Shown one piece after another: positions 54,364 through 61,683 of a stretch of 64,000 bases of DNA. The position numbers and the translations under genes are program-made. Location: the NCBI GenBank assembly GCA_018242505.1, contig JAFEBU010000049.1:17447-81446 (forward strand), read 5' to 3'. Position 1 is the first letter of the stretch. Each line of letters starts with the position of its first letter. Source of the stretch: Pseudomonadota bacterium. GTDB lineage: Bacteria > Pseudomonadota > Alphaproteobacteria > Reyranellales > Reyranellaceae. The notes under the pieces were generated by a model. It was not told the DNA's origin. It saw only the letters and a program-made list of their open reading frames with translations, and did not search any database.

Positions 54364-54881
54364 GGGTCCACCAGTTGCTTGATCACGTGCATTGGCAGCA
54401 CAAGGCGCAGGGAGTCCGGCAGCCGCACGAAGCCGTTGCCCTCGTAGAAAGCCGCGGCGCGGTCGTTGATCGCGTCGACCACCAGCATGGAAGAGCCGAT
54501 CGTGCCGGCGCTTGCATAGGTGCGACGCACCGCATCGGCGAGCAGCATGGCGCCCAGCCGTTCACCTTGCCGCGTTGCCGAGACTGCCAATCGCCCGACC
54601 AGCGTGGCGCTCACCAGGGGATAGCGGGGGATATGCTTGCGCGCCGCGGCTGGAACGTCTCCCTGCGGCAACCCTGTAGCGCAGAGCGTGTAATAGCCCA
54701 GCACGACGGTTGGCCGCTCCGGTTCGACCAGCACGAAGACCCCGTTCGCCTTGCGCCGGACATCCTGGCCCGCTTGGGTCCTGAAATACCGGTCGAGGCT
54801 GTCGACCCCGCAGGAAAAGCCGTCCCGGTCATGCTGAGGCGCAAGCGCTTCGATCCGCAAATCTGGACGGCGCGCCGCCAT
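54360..54881 (-). CDS. TacT-type GNAT toxin
   Basis: A 173-residue GNAT acetyltransferase of the TacT/AtaT kind that acetylates aminoacyl-tRNA. It opens RIEALAPQHDRDGFSCGVDS, contains LDRYFRTQAGQDVRRKANGV and VLGYYTLCATGLP, and the acetyl-CoA loop VGRLAVSATRQGERLGAML, all typical of DUF1778-partner toxins. It follows the antitoxin gene by 2 bases and overlaps the recombinase start, so toxin and integrase are expressed together. Confidence 0.9.
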   Translation of the reverse strand: MAARRPDLRIEALAPQHDRDGFSCGVDSLDRYFRTQAGQDVRRKANGVFVLVEPERPTVVLGYYTLCATGLPQGDVPAAARKHIPRYPLVSATLVGRLAVSATRQGERLGAMLLADAVRRTYASAGTIGSSMLVVDAINDRAAAFYEGNGFVRLPDSLRLVLPMHVIKQLVDP

Positions 54882-54883
54882 GC

Positions 54884-55189
54884 TCAGGTCGCGACGCGCC
54901 GTTTGTGCTCGGCGAGGGCGCGCTGCAAGCGCTCGCTGGGCTCCGGCGGGTGGATCAGCGCATCGAAGAAGGCCTTGCGGTCGCGGTCGGACAAGGCGAG
55001 CGTCTCATGCTCGGCGATCGTCCGGCGTGCGGTATCGACAAGGGCGGTGACGCAGAAATCACTGACCTTTCGCCGGGACAAGCGCGCCGCCCGCTCGATG
55101 AGATCCTTCGTCTCTTCATCCAGCCGGAATCCGAGCCTCTCTTCGCGGAGGGCTCTGTCTGGCTCGACCTTCACTTGCTTGCGCGGCAT
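54884..55189 (-). CDS. TacA-type (DUF1778) ribbon-helix-helix antitoxin
   Basis: A 101-residue antitoxin. REERLGFRLDEETKDLIERA is the ribbon-helix-helix start, KVSDFCVTALVDTARRTIAE the second helix region, and the acidic C-terminus (ALSDRDRKAFFDALIHPPEP) is the toxin-binding tail. It should neutralise the following GNAT toxin and repress its own promoter. GGAGCAGG precedes the chosen ATG; a 16-residue N-terminal extension is possible. Confidence 0.9.
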   Translation of the reverse strand: MPRKQVKVEPDRALREERLGFRLDEETKDLIERAARLSRRKVSDFCVTALVDTARRTIAEHETLALSDRDRKAFFDALIHPPEPSERLQRALAEHKRRVAT

Positions 55190-55262
55190 CGGACCTGCTC
55201 CTGAAAAGGCATCCAATCCGCTTCTAATGTACGTCATATTGACTCACATGGGAAGGGCCGTT

Positions 55263-55499
55263 TCAGGTCATGGGTCCAAAGAGCTCATCCAGGACATCTC
55301 CCAGGTAAGCTTCCACGACGCGCAGCTCCGCCTCCGTGATCGGCACCTTTTCCGGCCAGTCATCCGTGACCGTAATGGGGGCATCGTGGCGGCTGATCCT
55401 CTTGTCCAAGCGGGGCAAGGCCTGCCGCACATAGTCGTAGAGATCGCCAGCACTTTGCCCCGAAAGGGCACGACGACGATGGCGCGTGGATAGTGTCAT
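55263..55499 (-). CDS. Small hypothetical protein of the element
   Basis: A 78-residue acidic protein (SGQSAGDLYDYVRQALPRLD, WPEKVPITEAELRVVEAYLG) with no family recognised. Amphipathic helical segments at both ends suggest a DNA- or protein-binding helper. It lies upstream of the antitoxin gene on the same strand (73-base gap) and opposite to the ParB-like gene, with the hairpin-rich leader between. Real coding is supported by composition and clean start, but weakly. Confidence 0.55.
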   Translation of the reverse strand: MTLSTRHRRRALSGQSAGDLYDYVRQALPRLDKRISRHDAPITVTDDWPEKVPITEAELRVVEAYLGDVLDELFGPMT

Positions 55500-55886
55500 G
55501 GCGTGAGGGTGGCGCAACGCACCCTCGAGCAAAACCCTCCATTACCCCGCCAGGGCACGCTTCGCATGCGCGGCGGCAAAAAGAAACCGACGGTGCCTCC
55601 AGCGTAGCAACGGCGGTGTTCGTCACTTTGGTCAGGGCTCTCGCGCTAAGGGCGCTGCCCTCGCGCGGGCAAGGGTGAAGCGCCGGAAGACCGGCGCCGG
55701 CCGGGACGGTCTCCCCGACCTTCCGCGCGGATCATAGGATCGAAGGCCAATTCACTGGCCTCCGCTTGTGCAGGCCGGGTGATCCCCCTCCGTCCCGGCC
55801 GCCCTTGCCCTTGCTACCCCGGTCTCGCCGACGGGCAGGGGTGCAGCGCAGCGCTGCGCTGACACCCTGACCCAAGGAGAATGACC
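55500..55886. other. Hairpin-rich non-coding region upstream of the ParB-like gene
   Basis: No convincing gene. The segment holds several inverted repeats: CGCCGG/CCGGCG (55681-55686, 55691-55696), the palindrome CCGGCGCCGG (55691-55700), AGGCCA/TGGCCT (55744-55749, 55756-55761) and the strong palindrome at 55839-55867. It could be a structured leader, an autoregulatory site, or a transfer/partition site of the element. Which of these is not decidable from sequence alone. Confidence 0.55.
55839..55867. repeat. 18-base perfect palindrome flanked by GGGTG/CACCC
   Basis: CAGCGCAGCGCTGCGCTG at 55844-55861 is a perfect palindrome; GGGTG (55839-55843) and CACCC (55863-55867) extend it with one unpaired base. 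It ends 7 bases before the ribosome-binding site of the ParB-like gene. It may be the ParB binding site for autoregulation, or a translational hairpin. Confidence 0.65.
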
Positions 55887-57860
55887 ATGACGAGGAAGAT
55901 CGACACCGTGATTGAGAACGGCACCGAGATTTTCGTGCCGCTCAACAAGCTCAAGAAGTCACCGCGCAATGCGCGGCGGACGCCGCACGGAGAGGCTGCC
56001 ATCGAGGCCTTAGCGGGAAGCATCGCCGTCAAAGGGATGCTGCAAAATCTCGTGGTGGAACCGGAAACGAAGGACGGTGTACCCACTGGCTGCTATTTCG
56101 TCACGGTAGGCGAAGGCCGCCGGCTGGCGCAGCTGCTCCGCGCCAAGCGCAAGCAGATCAAGAAGACCGAGCCGATCCGCTGTGTTCTCGACACGGCCAA
56201 CGATCCGCACGAGATCAGCCTCGACGAGAACGTCACCCGGTCGGACATGCACCCTGCCGACCAGTTCGAGGCGTTCCGGCGCCTGAACGAGGAGAAAGGC
56301 TGGGGCGCTGAGGAGATCGCGGCGCGCTTCGGCGTGACCCCTCACGTTGTGCGACAGCGGTTGCGGTTGGGCGCGATCAGCCCAAGGCTGATGCAAGCCT
56401 ATCGCGAGGGCGGACTGACGCTTGACCAGTTGATGGCCTTTGCGCTCAGCGAGGACCATGCCCGGCAGGAGCAGGTTTACGACAATCTCTCTTGGAACAA
56501 GGAGCCTCAGGTTATCCGCCGGATGATGACGGAAACCCACGTCTCGGCGCGGGATCGCCGGGCAGTGTTCGTCGGCGCGGAGGCCTATGCGGAGGCGGGC
56601 GGGACGATCCTGCGCGACCTGTTCGCCGAGGACAGCGGCGGCTATTTCGAAGATGCCGCGTTGCTCGACCGGCTGGCCATGGAAAAGCTGGCGGGCATCG
56701 GCGCCGAGGTTCAGGCCTCGGAGGGCTGGAAATGGGCACAGTCGTTCATCGACTATCCCCACGCCCATGGCTTGGCCCGCCACTATCCGGAGAAGGTGGC
56801 GCTTCCGGCGGAAGACCAGGAGCGACTCGATGCCCTGCAAGCCCAGTTCGATGCGCTCACCGAGCAATATGACAACGCCGAGGAACTGCCCGACGACGTG
56901 GACGAGCAATTCGGGCAACTGGAAGCCGAGATCGAGCGGCTAGCCGAGCGCCAGCACGCCTACGCGGCGGACGTAATCGCGCGCGGCGGTGTCTTCGTGG
57001 TGTTGAACCATGACGGAACCGCGCGCATCGAGCGCGGCTTTGTGCGGCCCGAGGACGACCGTCCTTCCGAGCCGGAAGAAGTAGCTGGCATCCGGGATGA
57101 TGGCGCGGATTGCGCAACCCTGCCCGAGGCGGGCGACAGTACGGAGGAAGACGAGACCGACGGCAAGCCCCTGTCCGACGTTCTCGTTCGCGACCTCACC
57201 GCGCATCGCACCTTGGGCCTGCGCCTCGCGATGAGCGAGCAGCCAGACGTGGCGCTGGTCGCTGTCATCCATGCCCTGGCGGCCCGCACCTTCTATCACG
57301 GTTCGGATGAGGGGACCTGCCTCGACATCCGTCCGACCTCGTCGCCGTTGGGCGGGCACGCAGATGGCATTGAAGACACGGCGGCAGCGAAGACGCTGGC
57401 CGAACGCCATGCGGCGTGGGCGGTGCAGATGCCGCAAGACGTGGCGGACCTCTGGGACTTCGTGGCGGTCCTCGACCATGACAGCCGCATGGCGCTGTTT
57501 GCCCATTGCGCCGCACTCACCGTGTTCGCCGTCAGGCAGCCATGGGACCGCAAGCCCCGGACGCTCGCGATGGCGGACAAGCTGGTGCGCGCCGTATCGC
57601 TCGACATGGCGGCGCAGTGGACGCCGACTGTCCGTAGCTATCTCGGCCGTATCACCAAGGTGCAGATCAACGAGGCCGTGCGGGAAGCGGTGTCTGACGA
57701 AGCTGCGACCCGCATCAAGGACATGAAGAAGCAGCCGATGGCGGAGGCCGCCGAGCAACTTCTCGCCGGGACTGGTTGGCTTCCCGCGCTGTTGCGGACG
57801 CCCGATAGCGTGTCCCCTACACCGAACGGAGGAGTGGGCTACGCCCACGCCGCAGAGTGA
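55887..57860 (+). CDS. ParB/RepB/Spo0J-type protein of mobile element
   Basis: A 657-residue ParB-like protein. The N-terminal ParB nuclease-type domain runs from about residue 15 (IFVPLNKLKKSPRNAR, IAVKGMLQNLVV, FVTVGEGRRLAQL) to DENVTRSDMHPADQFEAF; a KorB-type HTH follows (GAEEIAARFGVTPHVVRQRL). The long C-terminal half is acidic and unlike chromosomal ParB, as seen in conjugative/integrative element proteins. ATG at 55887 is preferred over 55881 for spacing from AAGGAG. A strong terminator follows the stop. Confidence 0.85.
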   Translation: MTRKIDTVIENGTEIFVPLNKLKKSPRNARRTPHGEAAIEALAGSIAVKGMLQNLVVEPETKDGVPTGCYFVTVGEGRRLAQLLRAKRKQIKKTEPIRCVLDTANDPHEISLDENVTRSDMHPADQFEAFRRLNEEKGWGAEEIAARFGVTPHVVRQRLRLGAISPRLMQAYREGGLTLDQLMAFALSEDHARQEQVYDNLSWNKEPQVIRRMMTETHVSARDRRAVFVGAEAYAEAGGTILRDLFAEDSGGYFEDAALLDRLAMEKLAGIGAEVQASEGWKWAQSFIDYPHAHGLARHYPEKVALPAEDQERLDALQAQFDALTEQYDNAEELPDDVDEQFGQLEAEIERLAERQHAYAADVIARGGVFVVLNHDGTARIERGFVRPEDDRPSEPEEVAGIRDDGADCATLPEAGDSTEEDETDGKPLSDVLVRDLTAHRTLGLRLAMSEQPDVALVAVIHALAARTFYHGSDEGTCLDIRPTSSPLGGHADGIEDTAAAKTLAERHAAWAVQMPQDVADLWDFVAVLDHDSRMALFAHCAALTVFAVRQPWDRKPRTLAMADKLVRAVSLDMAAQWTPTVRSYLGRITKVQINEAVREAVSDEAATRIKDMKKQPMAEAAEQLLAGTGWLPALLRTPDSVSPTPNGGVGYAHAAE

Positions 57861-57868
57861 CGAGATGG

Positions 57869-57897
57869 GCCGGGGTCGCTTAGCGACCCCGGCTTTT
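57869..57897 (+). terminator. Rho-independent terminator of the ParB-like gene
   Basis: A perfect 11-base stem GCCGGGGTCGC / GCGACCCCGGC (57869-57879, 57883-57893) around the loop TTA is followed by TTTT. It lies 8 bases after the ParB-like stop codon. Confidence 0.92.
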
Positions 57898-57976
57898 CCT
57901 TTGCCGTTCGGCCGGGCGTCTTGAGCCCAATCACCTTTTAGCGCCGTGTCATCCCGCTGGCTGCCATTCACTGTCG

Positions 57977-58233
57977 TCAATCCCGCTTCTTCTTGATCAG
58001 GACAAACGACTGATCGAAATCCAGATCGTATTTCTTGCCATCGGCACAAGCCGCATCATCGACTTCGAATTTTCCGTCGTCGAACTCCAGCTTGCATCCT
58101 GAGCAGCCCGGCGCTTTCAGGGCGTCTTCCAGCTTTGCCCGTTCCTGATCAGTGACCGCCCGACGCAGGCTCGCGAAGCTAGAACCACAAAAGCGACGGC
58201 TGCAGGTAGGATCGTGGAAACGGCAAGGCGCAT
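57977..58233 (-). pseudogene. Small secreted protein, signal peptide frameshifted
   Basis: ATG 58233 behind a strong GGAGG site reads MRLAVSTILPAAVAFVVLAS, a signal peptide, then runs to a stop in that frame. The mature part (SLRRAVTDQERAKLEDALKA, PGCSGCKLEFDDGKFEVDDA, DLDFDQSFVLIKKKRD) is in another frame and resembles small PepSY-like periplasmic proteins. One base shift near 58175-58195 joins the two. So either the gene is broken or the sequence has an indel. Confidence 0.65.
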
Positions 58234-58326
58234 GCCTTTCCTCCAAGACTTCAGACTGAATGCAACTCGGAGGATTTGGTTGCAGTGGATGAGATGGGCT
58301 GGGTGATGCGCTTACCCCATCCTTCT

Positions 58327-59451
58327 TTAGATCGGCTTACGCTTCCAATTGCCCTTATAGATTTCGGGGAGTTCGAAGATCGACAGAATGGTCCGCACGC
58401 ACGAGAGCACCAAATTGGCATCCTCAGGCGACGGCACATGCCCGGCATGCGCGACCTTGTGCCGAAGGTCGAGCGCTCGCTGCGCCTGTCGCATAACACC
58501 GCCTTTGTCGCCGTCATAGAGATCAAGAAGGGCCGGCAGGATCGCATTGATCAAGAACTTCCAGGTCGGTTCATTCTCCTTCGTCACCTTTCCCGATGCA
58601 TCGAGCTGGGGCAGCACTTTGCGCTGATGGGCGAGAACGCCAAGCTCGAGGATGGACATTGCCTCGACGACCGCAGAACGCGGTTGGCCGAGCGTGAACG
58701 CAAGATTGGCGAGCCGTTCAATCGCCAAGAGAGTCTCGGGTAAAGCAAAGCCGCTTGCAAGGTAACCGGCGAGCGTTTTGCCTCGGGTGGCCAATGCGGC
58801 GCTGCCTTCCGCATGGTCTTGCAGCGCTCGCCCGGCAGTGTGGTACGACAGGATGGAGAGCTGTGGGTCTTTAGCCGGAGCGCGGGCAAGCCGTTCGACC
58901 GGATGTGACTGCAGGTCTGCGTCGGAGTAGGGGTACAACGCGACTCGCCTGGGTGTGCTGTCGTCGGGAATGCCATCCCTCAGGATCAATCGGGTATCTG
59001 GGTTGAGGTAGCGATAGGTGCTGATGAAGCGCACCAGCAGGCGATCGAACGGGCGTAAGTCCTGCGCGGCACGTTCGGTTGGGACCTCCCAGCGGACTTC
59101 AAGTGACGTGTAGATGTCCTGATGGAAGATGCGCCCGTTGATTTCTTTCTCAACCGCAAGAATAAGTGCCTTCCGGCCCTCATGGCCTACGGCATCCGCG
59201 GAAATGGCGCTGCGGTTGATGCCACGAATGGGCCGTTTGATATCGGTATGGACGCCATGTTTGTGCGGTCGATTCACCAGCTCATTGTTGAAATCCACTA
59301 TGACCAGCGGGCGCACGTGGCCCGCCACGCGAATGAGGCCCTGCGCATCGGGCGAATCGATCAGGTAGTCTGAACCCGCCGGGAGGTCGACAAAGCCAGG
59401 ATAGTACTGGTGGACGATGACGGCGCCGAGCGCCGGATATTCAATAACCAT
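58327..59451 (-). CDS. Unknown protein with C-terminal HEPN-like motif
   Basis: A 374-residue protein not recognised overall. N-terminal 150 residues look like an alpha/beta domain (VIEYPALGAVIVHQYYPG, HVRPLVIVDFNNELVN, LEVRWEVPTERAAQ). The C-terminal helical part ends RQAQRALDLRHKVAHAG followed by HVPSPEDANLVLSCVRTI; Arg330 and His335 form the Rx4H of HEPN RNases. HEPN proteins are common toxins or RNA-cleaving effectors in phage defence. It lies 244 bases downstream of the DUF6602 gene on the same strand, on the presumed element. Confidence 0.6.
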   Translation of the reverse strand: MVIEYPALGAVIVHQYYPGFVDLPAGSDYLIDSPDAQGLIRVAGHVRPLVIVDFNNELVNRPHKHGVHTDIKRPIRGINRSAISADAVGHEGRKALILAVEKEINGRIFHQDIYTSLEVRWEVPTERAAQDLRPFDRLLVRFISTYRYLNPDTRLILRDGIPDDSTPRRVALYPYSDADLQSHPVERLARAPAKDPQLSILSYHTAGRALQDHAEGSAALATRGKTLAGYLASGFALPETLLAIERLANLAFTLGQPRSAVVEAMSILELGVLAHQRKVLPQLDASGKVTKENEPTWKFLINAILPALLDLYDGDKGGVMRQAQRALDLRHKVAHAGHVPSPEDANLVLSCVRTILSIFELPEIYKGNWKRKPI

Positions 59452-59695
59452 AGCATAGTGTCTCCGCCACCGATTTTGAGGGTGATTGGCGATGGAAACC
59501 TAGACCGATCTCGTAAATCGTCTCGCTGCTATCTCCCTGGGCGCTGCCGGCATTGTAGTTGGCCGACGCCTGCTGGTGCCGAAGAGAACGGAACCCGCCT
59601 GATCCCGCAGGGGTTAAGCGCGGTCGCTTGTAGGCCGCGAGTGCAACTATCGGTGCTCGATGCTTCGCACGGTGTAAGGTCAAGGCCAACCACGT
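59452..59695. other. Intergenic region between the DUF6602 and HEPN-like genes
   Basis: 244 bases with no gene. Two related short motifs, CCCGCAGGGGT (from about 59601) and CCCCGTAGGGGT (from about 59708, reaching into the end of the DUF6602 gene), are each near-palindromic. They could be regulatory sites or the remains of hairpins. No promoter is obvious. Confidence 0.4.
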
Positions 59696-60991
59696 TCACT
59701 CCACTGACCCCGTAGGGGTGGGCCAATGCCGCTTAATCCAAAGCGCCAGTAATGCGCCATTTTCGGCAGCCCAGTGTCGTCCATCGGGTGTGATCGTCAT
59801 CTGGATTGTATTCGTAATCGGCCGTGCTGTGGTTTCAGTGGTCCAGGCAAAGAGCCGCTTCGACACAAGGCTGTCGATGATAGCTCGAGTGTCGAATCCT
59901 TCTCGCCTGGAATGTCTAACAAAGGCAGGATCGTCGACGTTCAGGCCACCTTTGGCGCAGGCCATTTGAATGACGACGGCTTCGTTCTGGTCAATCTCGG
60001 CCGGCTCCCACTGCTTTCCGGGCGTCTTCTCCAGTTCACTCAGATCCTTGCGGTTGAGTGCCGAAGCTCGGTAGCGCCATCCTAGCAGAAGGCCAAGCGT
60101 TTCCACGCGGCCCCAGAGCAATGGGGCAAGGCGCTCGATCTCGAGCGTATCGTCCATCGGGAATGCGGCGTCGAACTGGTTGGAGAGACGCGTCCATACA
60201 AGCTCAATCAACAGCCGGATGGGATTATCCCGATCCGAGGCGATAAGTGCCCACCAGTCCTCCTCGAGTGGCACGATATATGGGTGGCCCGACATCTTGA
60301 GAATCGAGTTCCGCCGACAAATGATCAAATTGGGCAGAGCCGGCGGAGCTAAACCTTCGACGCCCATGTTCTTCTTAATTTGCTCGATCAGGGCATTGCG
60401 GAGCGCTGCCTCATCCGCGTAGCCCTCGTACCCCCAGACGATGCGGACGGGCGCCAACTGTTCGGCCGCGATCATCCGCGTCCATTCGCCTGGTATAGAA
60501 TGAAGATCGTCGAGTTCGCTTTGGGTCGGAAATCGTCCGGCCAGTCGTGCAAAGGCGCGACTGGACGGTCGGAAGTTGACATCTTTCGGCTCGTTGGACC
60601 GGAGGTATGCTCGATGCATGATCGCTATGCTCCCCATCTTTGAGAGCGAATCGGCGAGGTCCTTCCCAAAAAGGTTCTTCTTGACCTCGAAGACCGCAAG
60701 AACGTCTCGAATGGGCCACGCGTATCTCGACGTATGGGGAATCAGCTTTCCGGCGTTGCCCATGACGAGCATGGCGTCAACTTGTGGGCTGAGTTTGGCG
60801 TCGTGACCCATAACGAAGCCGTCCACGATGCGTAGCCCAAGGGACGCCGGGATTGCCCTCTCCAGAGTCTTACGCGTAAGGCCTTCGTACATCTCGCCGA
60901 TCGTCGGTGCGTGCACTACCGACTGCGCCTTCAGCAGCTCAAGTTGCTTGGCCTGGAATGCAGAGAGCAGCCCTGCAACCGAAGTGATCAC
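59696..60991 (-). CDS. DUF6602 protein, PD-(D/E)XK nuclease-like N-terminus
   Basis: A 431-residue protein whose N-terminal half matches DUF6602. The nuclease-like core is GEMYEGLTRKTLERAIP (Glu36), KLSPQVDAMLVMG (Asp72) and IRDVLAVFEVKKNLFGK (Glu102, Lys104), giving the order E...D...ExK of PD-(D/E)XK enzymes. The C-terminal half is helical and unfamiliar (WALIASDRDNPIRLLIELVW, TPDGRHWAAENGALLALW). Start GTG at 60991 with GGGGGAC upstream. It is the first gene of a presumed two-gene unit with the HEPN-like protein. Confidence 0.7.
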   Translation of the reverse strand: MITSVAGLLSAFQAKQLELLKAQSVVHAPTIGEMYEGLTRKTLERAIPASLGLRIVDGFVMGHDAKLSPQVDAMLVMGNAGKLIPHTSRYAWPIRDVLAVFEVKKNLFGKDLADSLSKMGSIAIMHRAYLRSNEPKDVNFRPSSRAFARLAGRFPTQSELDDLHSIPGEWTRMIAAEQLAPVRIVWGYEGYADEAALRNALIEQIKKNMGVEGLAPPALPNLIICRRNSILKMSGHPYIVPLEEDWWALIASDRDNPIRLLIELVWTRLSNQFDAAFPMDDTLEIERLAPLLWGRVETLGLLLGWRYRASALNRKDLSELEKTPGKQWEPAEIDQNEAVVIQMACAKGGLNVDDPAFVRHSRREGFDTRAIIDSLVSKRLFAWTTETTARPITNTIQMTITPDGRHWAAENGALLALWIKRHWPTPTGSVE

Positions 60992-61280
60992 TCACAGTCC
61001 CCCATGAAGCGACGAGCAAGAGCCATATTCCAATGAACGAGAAGCTCACAGCAAGCTGGGCGTCCCTCATCAGGTTTACCCAAAGCCGGGTGCAGGTCAG
61101 CCGATGTTCGATTGTGATGATTTCCGCACATCGCCACGCGTAGATCGGCCGGAAAGCTCGACGAGCCGAGCTTCCCGGCACCGATCTACGCAAGTCTGGT
61201 CGCGCCGCACCGGCGATTGATCCGGCGCCGATCCCCACGCCGCGCTTCTCCAGAGCAGGGCGTTTCTGCGATCTAAGGAT
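60992..61280. other. Non-coding region with a 22-base imperfect hairpin
   Basis: No gene is supported in this 289-base gap. The hairpin CGTAGATCGG (61139-61148) with CCGATCTACG (61181-61190) is perfect in its outer 10 pairs; inside, CCGGAAAGCTCG (61149-61160) and CGAGCTTCCCGG (61167-61178) pair with one mismatch. It may be a terminator, a small RNA or the right edge of the element. Confidence 0.5.
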
Positions 61281-61541
61281 TCAGGCTCGACGGGCCTTAA
61301 TGGCGCGTGCGATCGCGATGAGAATGCACGCGCCAATGAAGCCGGCCACGAGATAACCGATCCACCCGGCAAAAGAGATTCCGAGTAGACCGAGCAGCGC
61401 ACTGGCAACGGCGGCGCCCACGATACCGAGTACGATGTTCATCAGCAGCCCCGTGTCGGTATTCATGAACTGCTTGGCCAGCCAGCCGGCGATGCCGCCA
61501 ATGATGATGGCTGCGATCCAGCCGACACCTGTGTCTTCCAT
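61281..61541 (-). CDS. GlsB/YeaQ/YmgE-family membrane protein
   Basis: An 86-residue membrane protein of the transglycosylase-associated (GlsB/YeaQ/YmgE) family. Three Gly-rich helices are visible: WIAAIIIGGIAGWLAKQFM, NIVLGIVGAAVASALLGLL and YLVAGFIGACILIAIARAI. The family is stress-linked and of unknown function. GGAGGG lies upstream of the ATG. Monocistronic. Confidence 0.92.
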   Translation of the reverse strand: MEDTGVGWIAAIIIGGIAGWLAKQFMNTDTGLLMNIVLGIVGAAVASALLGLLGISFAGWIGYLVAGFIGACILIAIARAIKARRA

Positions 61542-61683
61542 GATCAGCCCTCCGTTTTGATGCGACTTTCAATCTTCTATGTGACCGGTATCCTTTAATC
61601 TTGTGCGCTCTCGACCAAGTTGCCCGTGATCAGACCTCAGTAGCCTTCTCGCGGGGCCTGGGCCGTTGCGCGCCACTCGCAGC

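Noticed and set aside
60939..61238. A 99-codon minus-strand frame with a hydrophobic stretch
   Set aside because: It crosses the hairpin at 61139-61190 and overlaps the start of the DUF6602 gene; no ribosome-binding site and no family resemblance.
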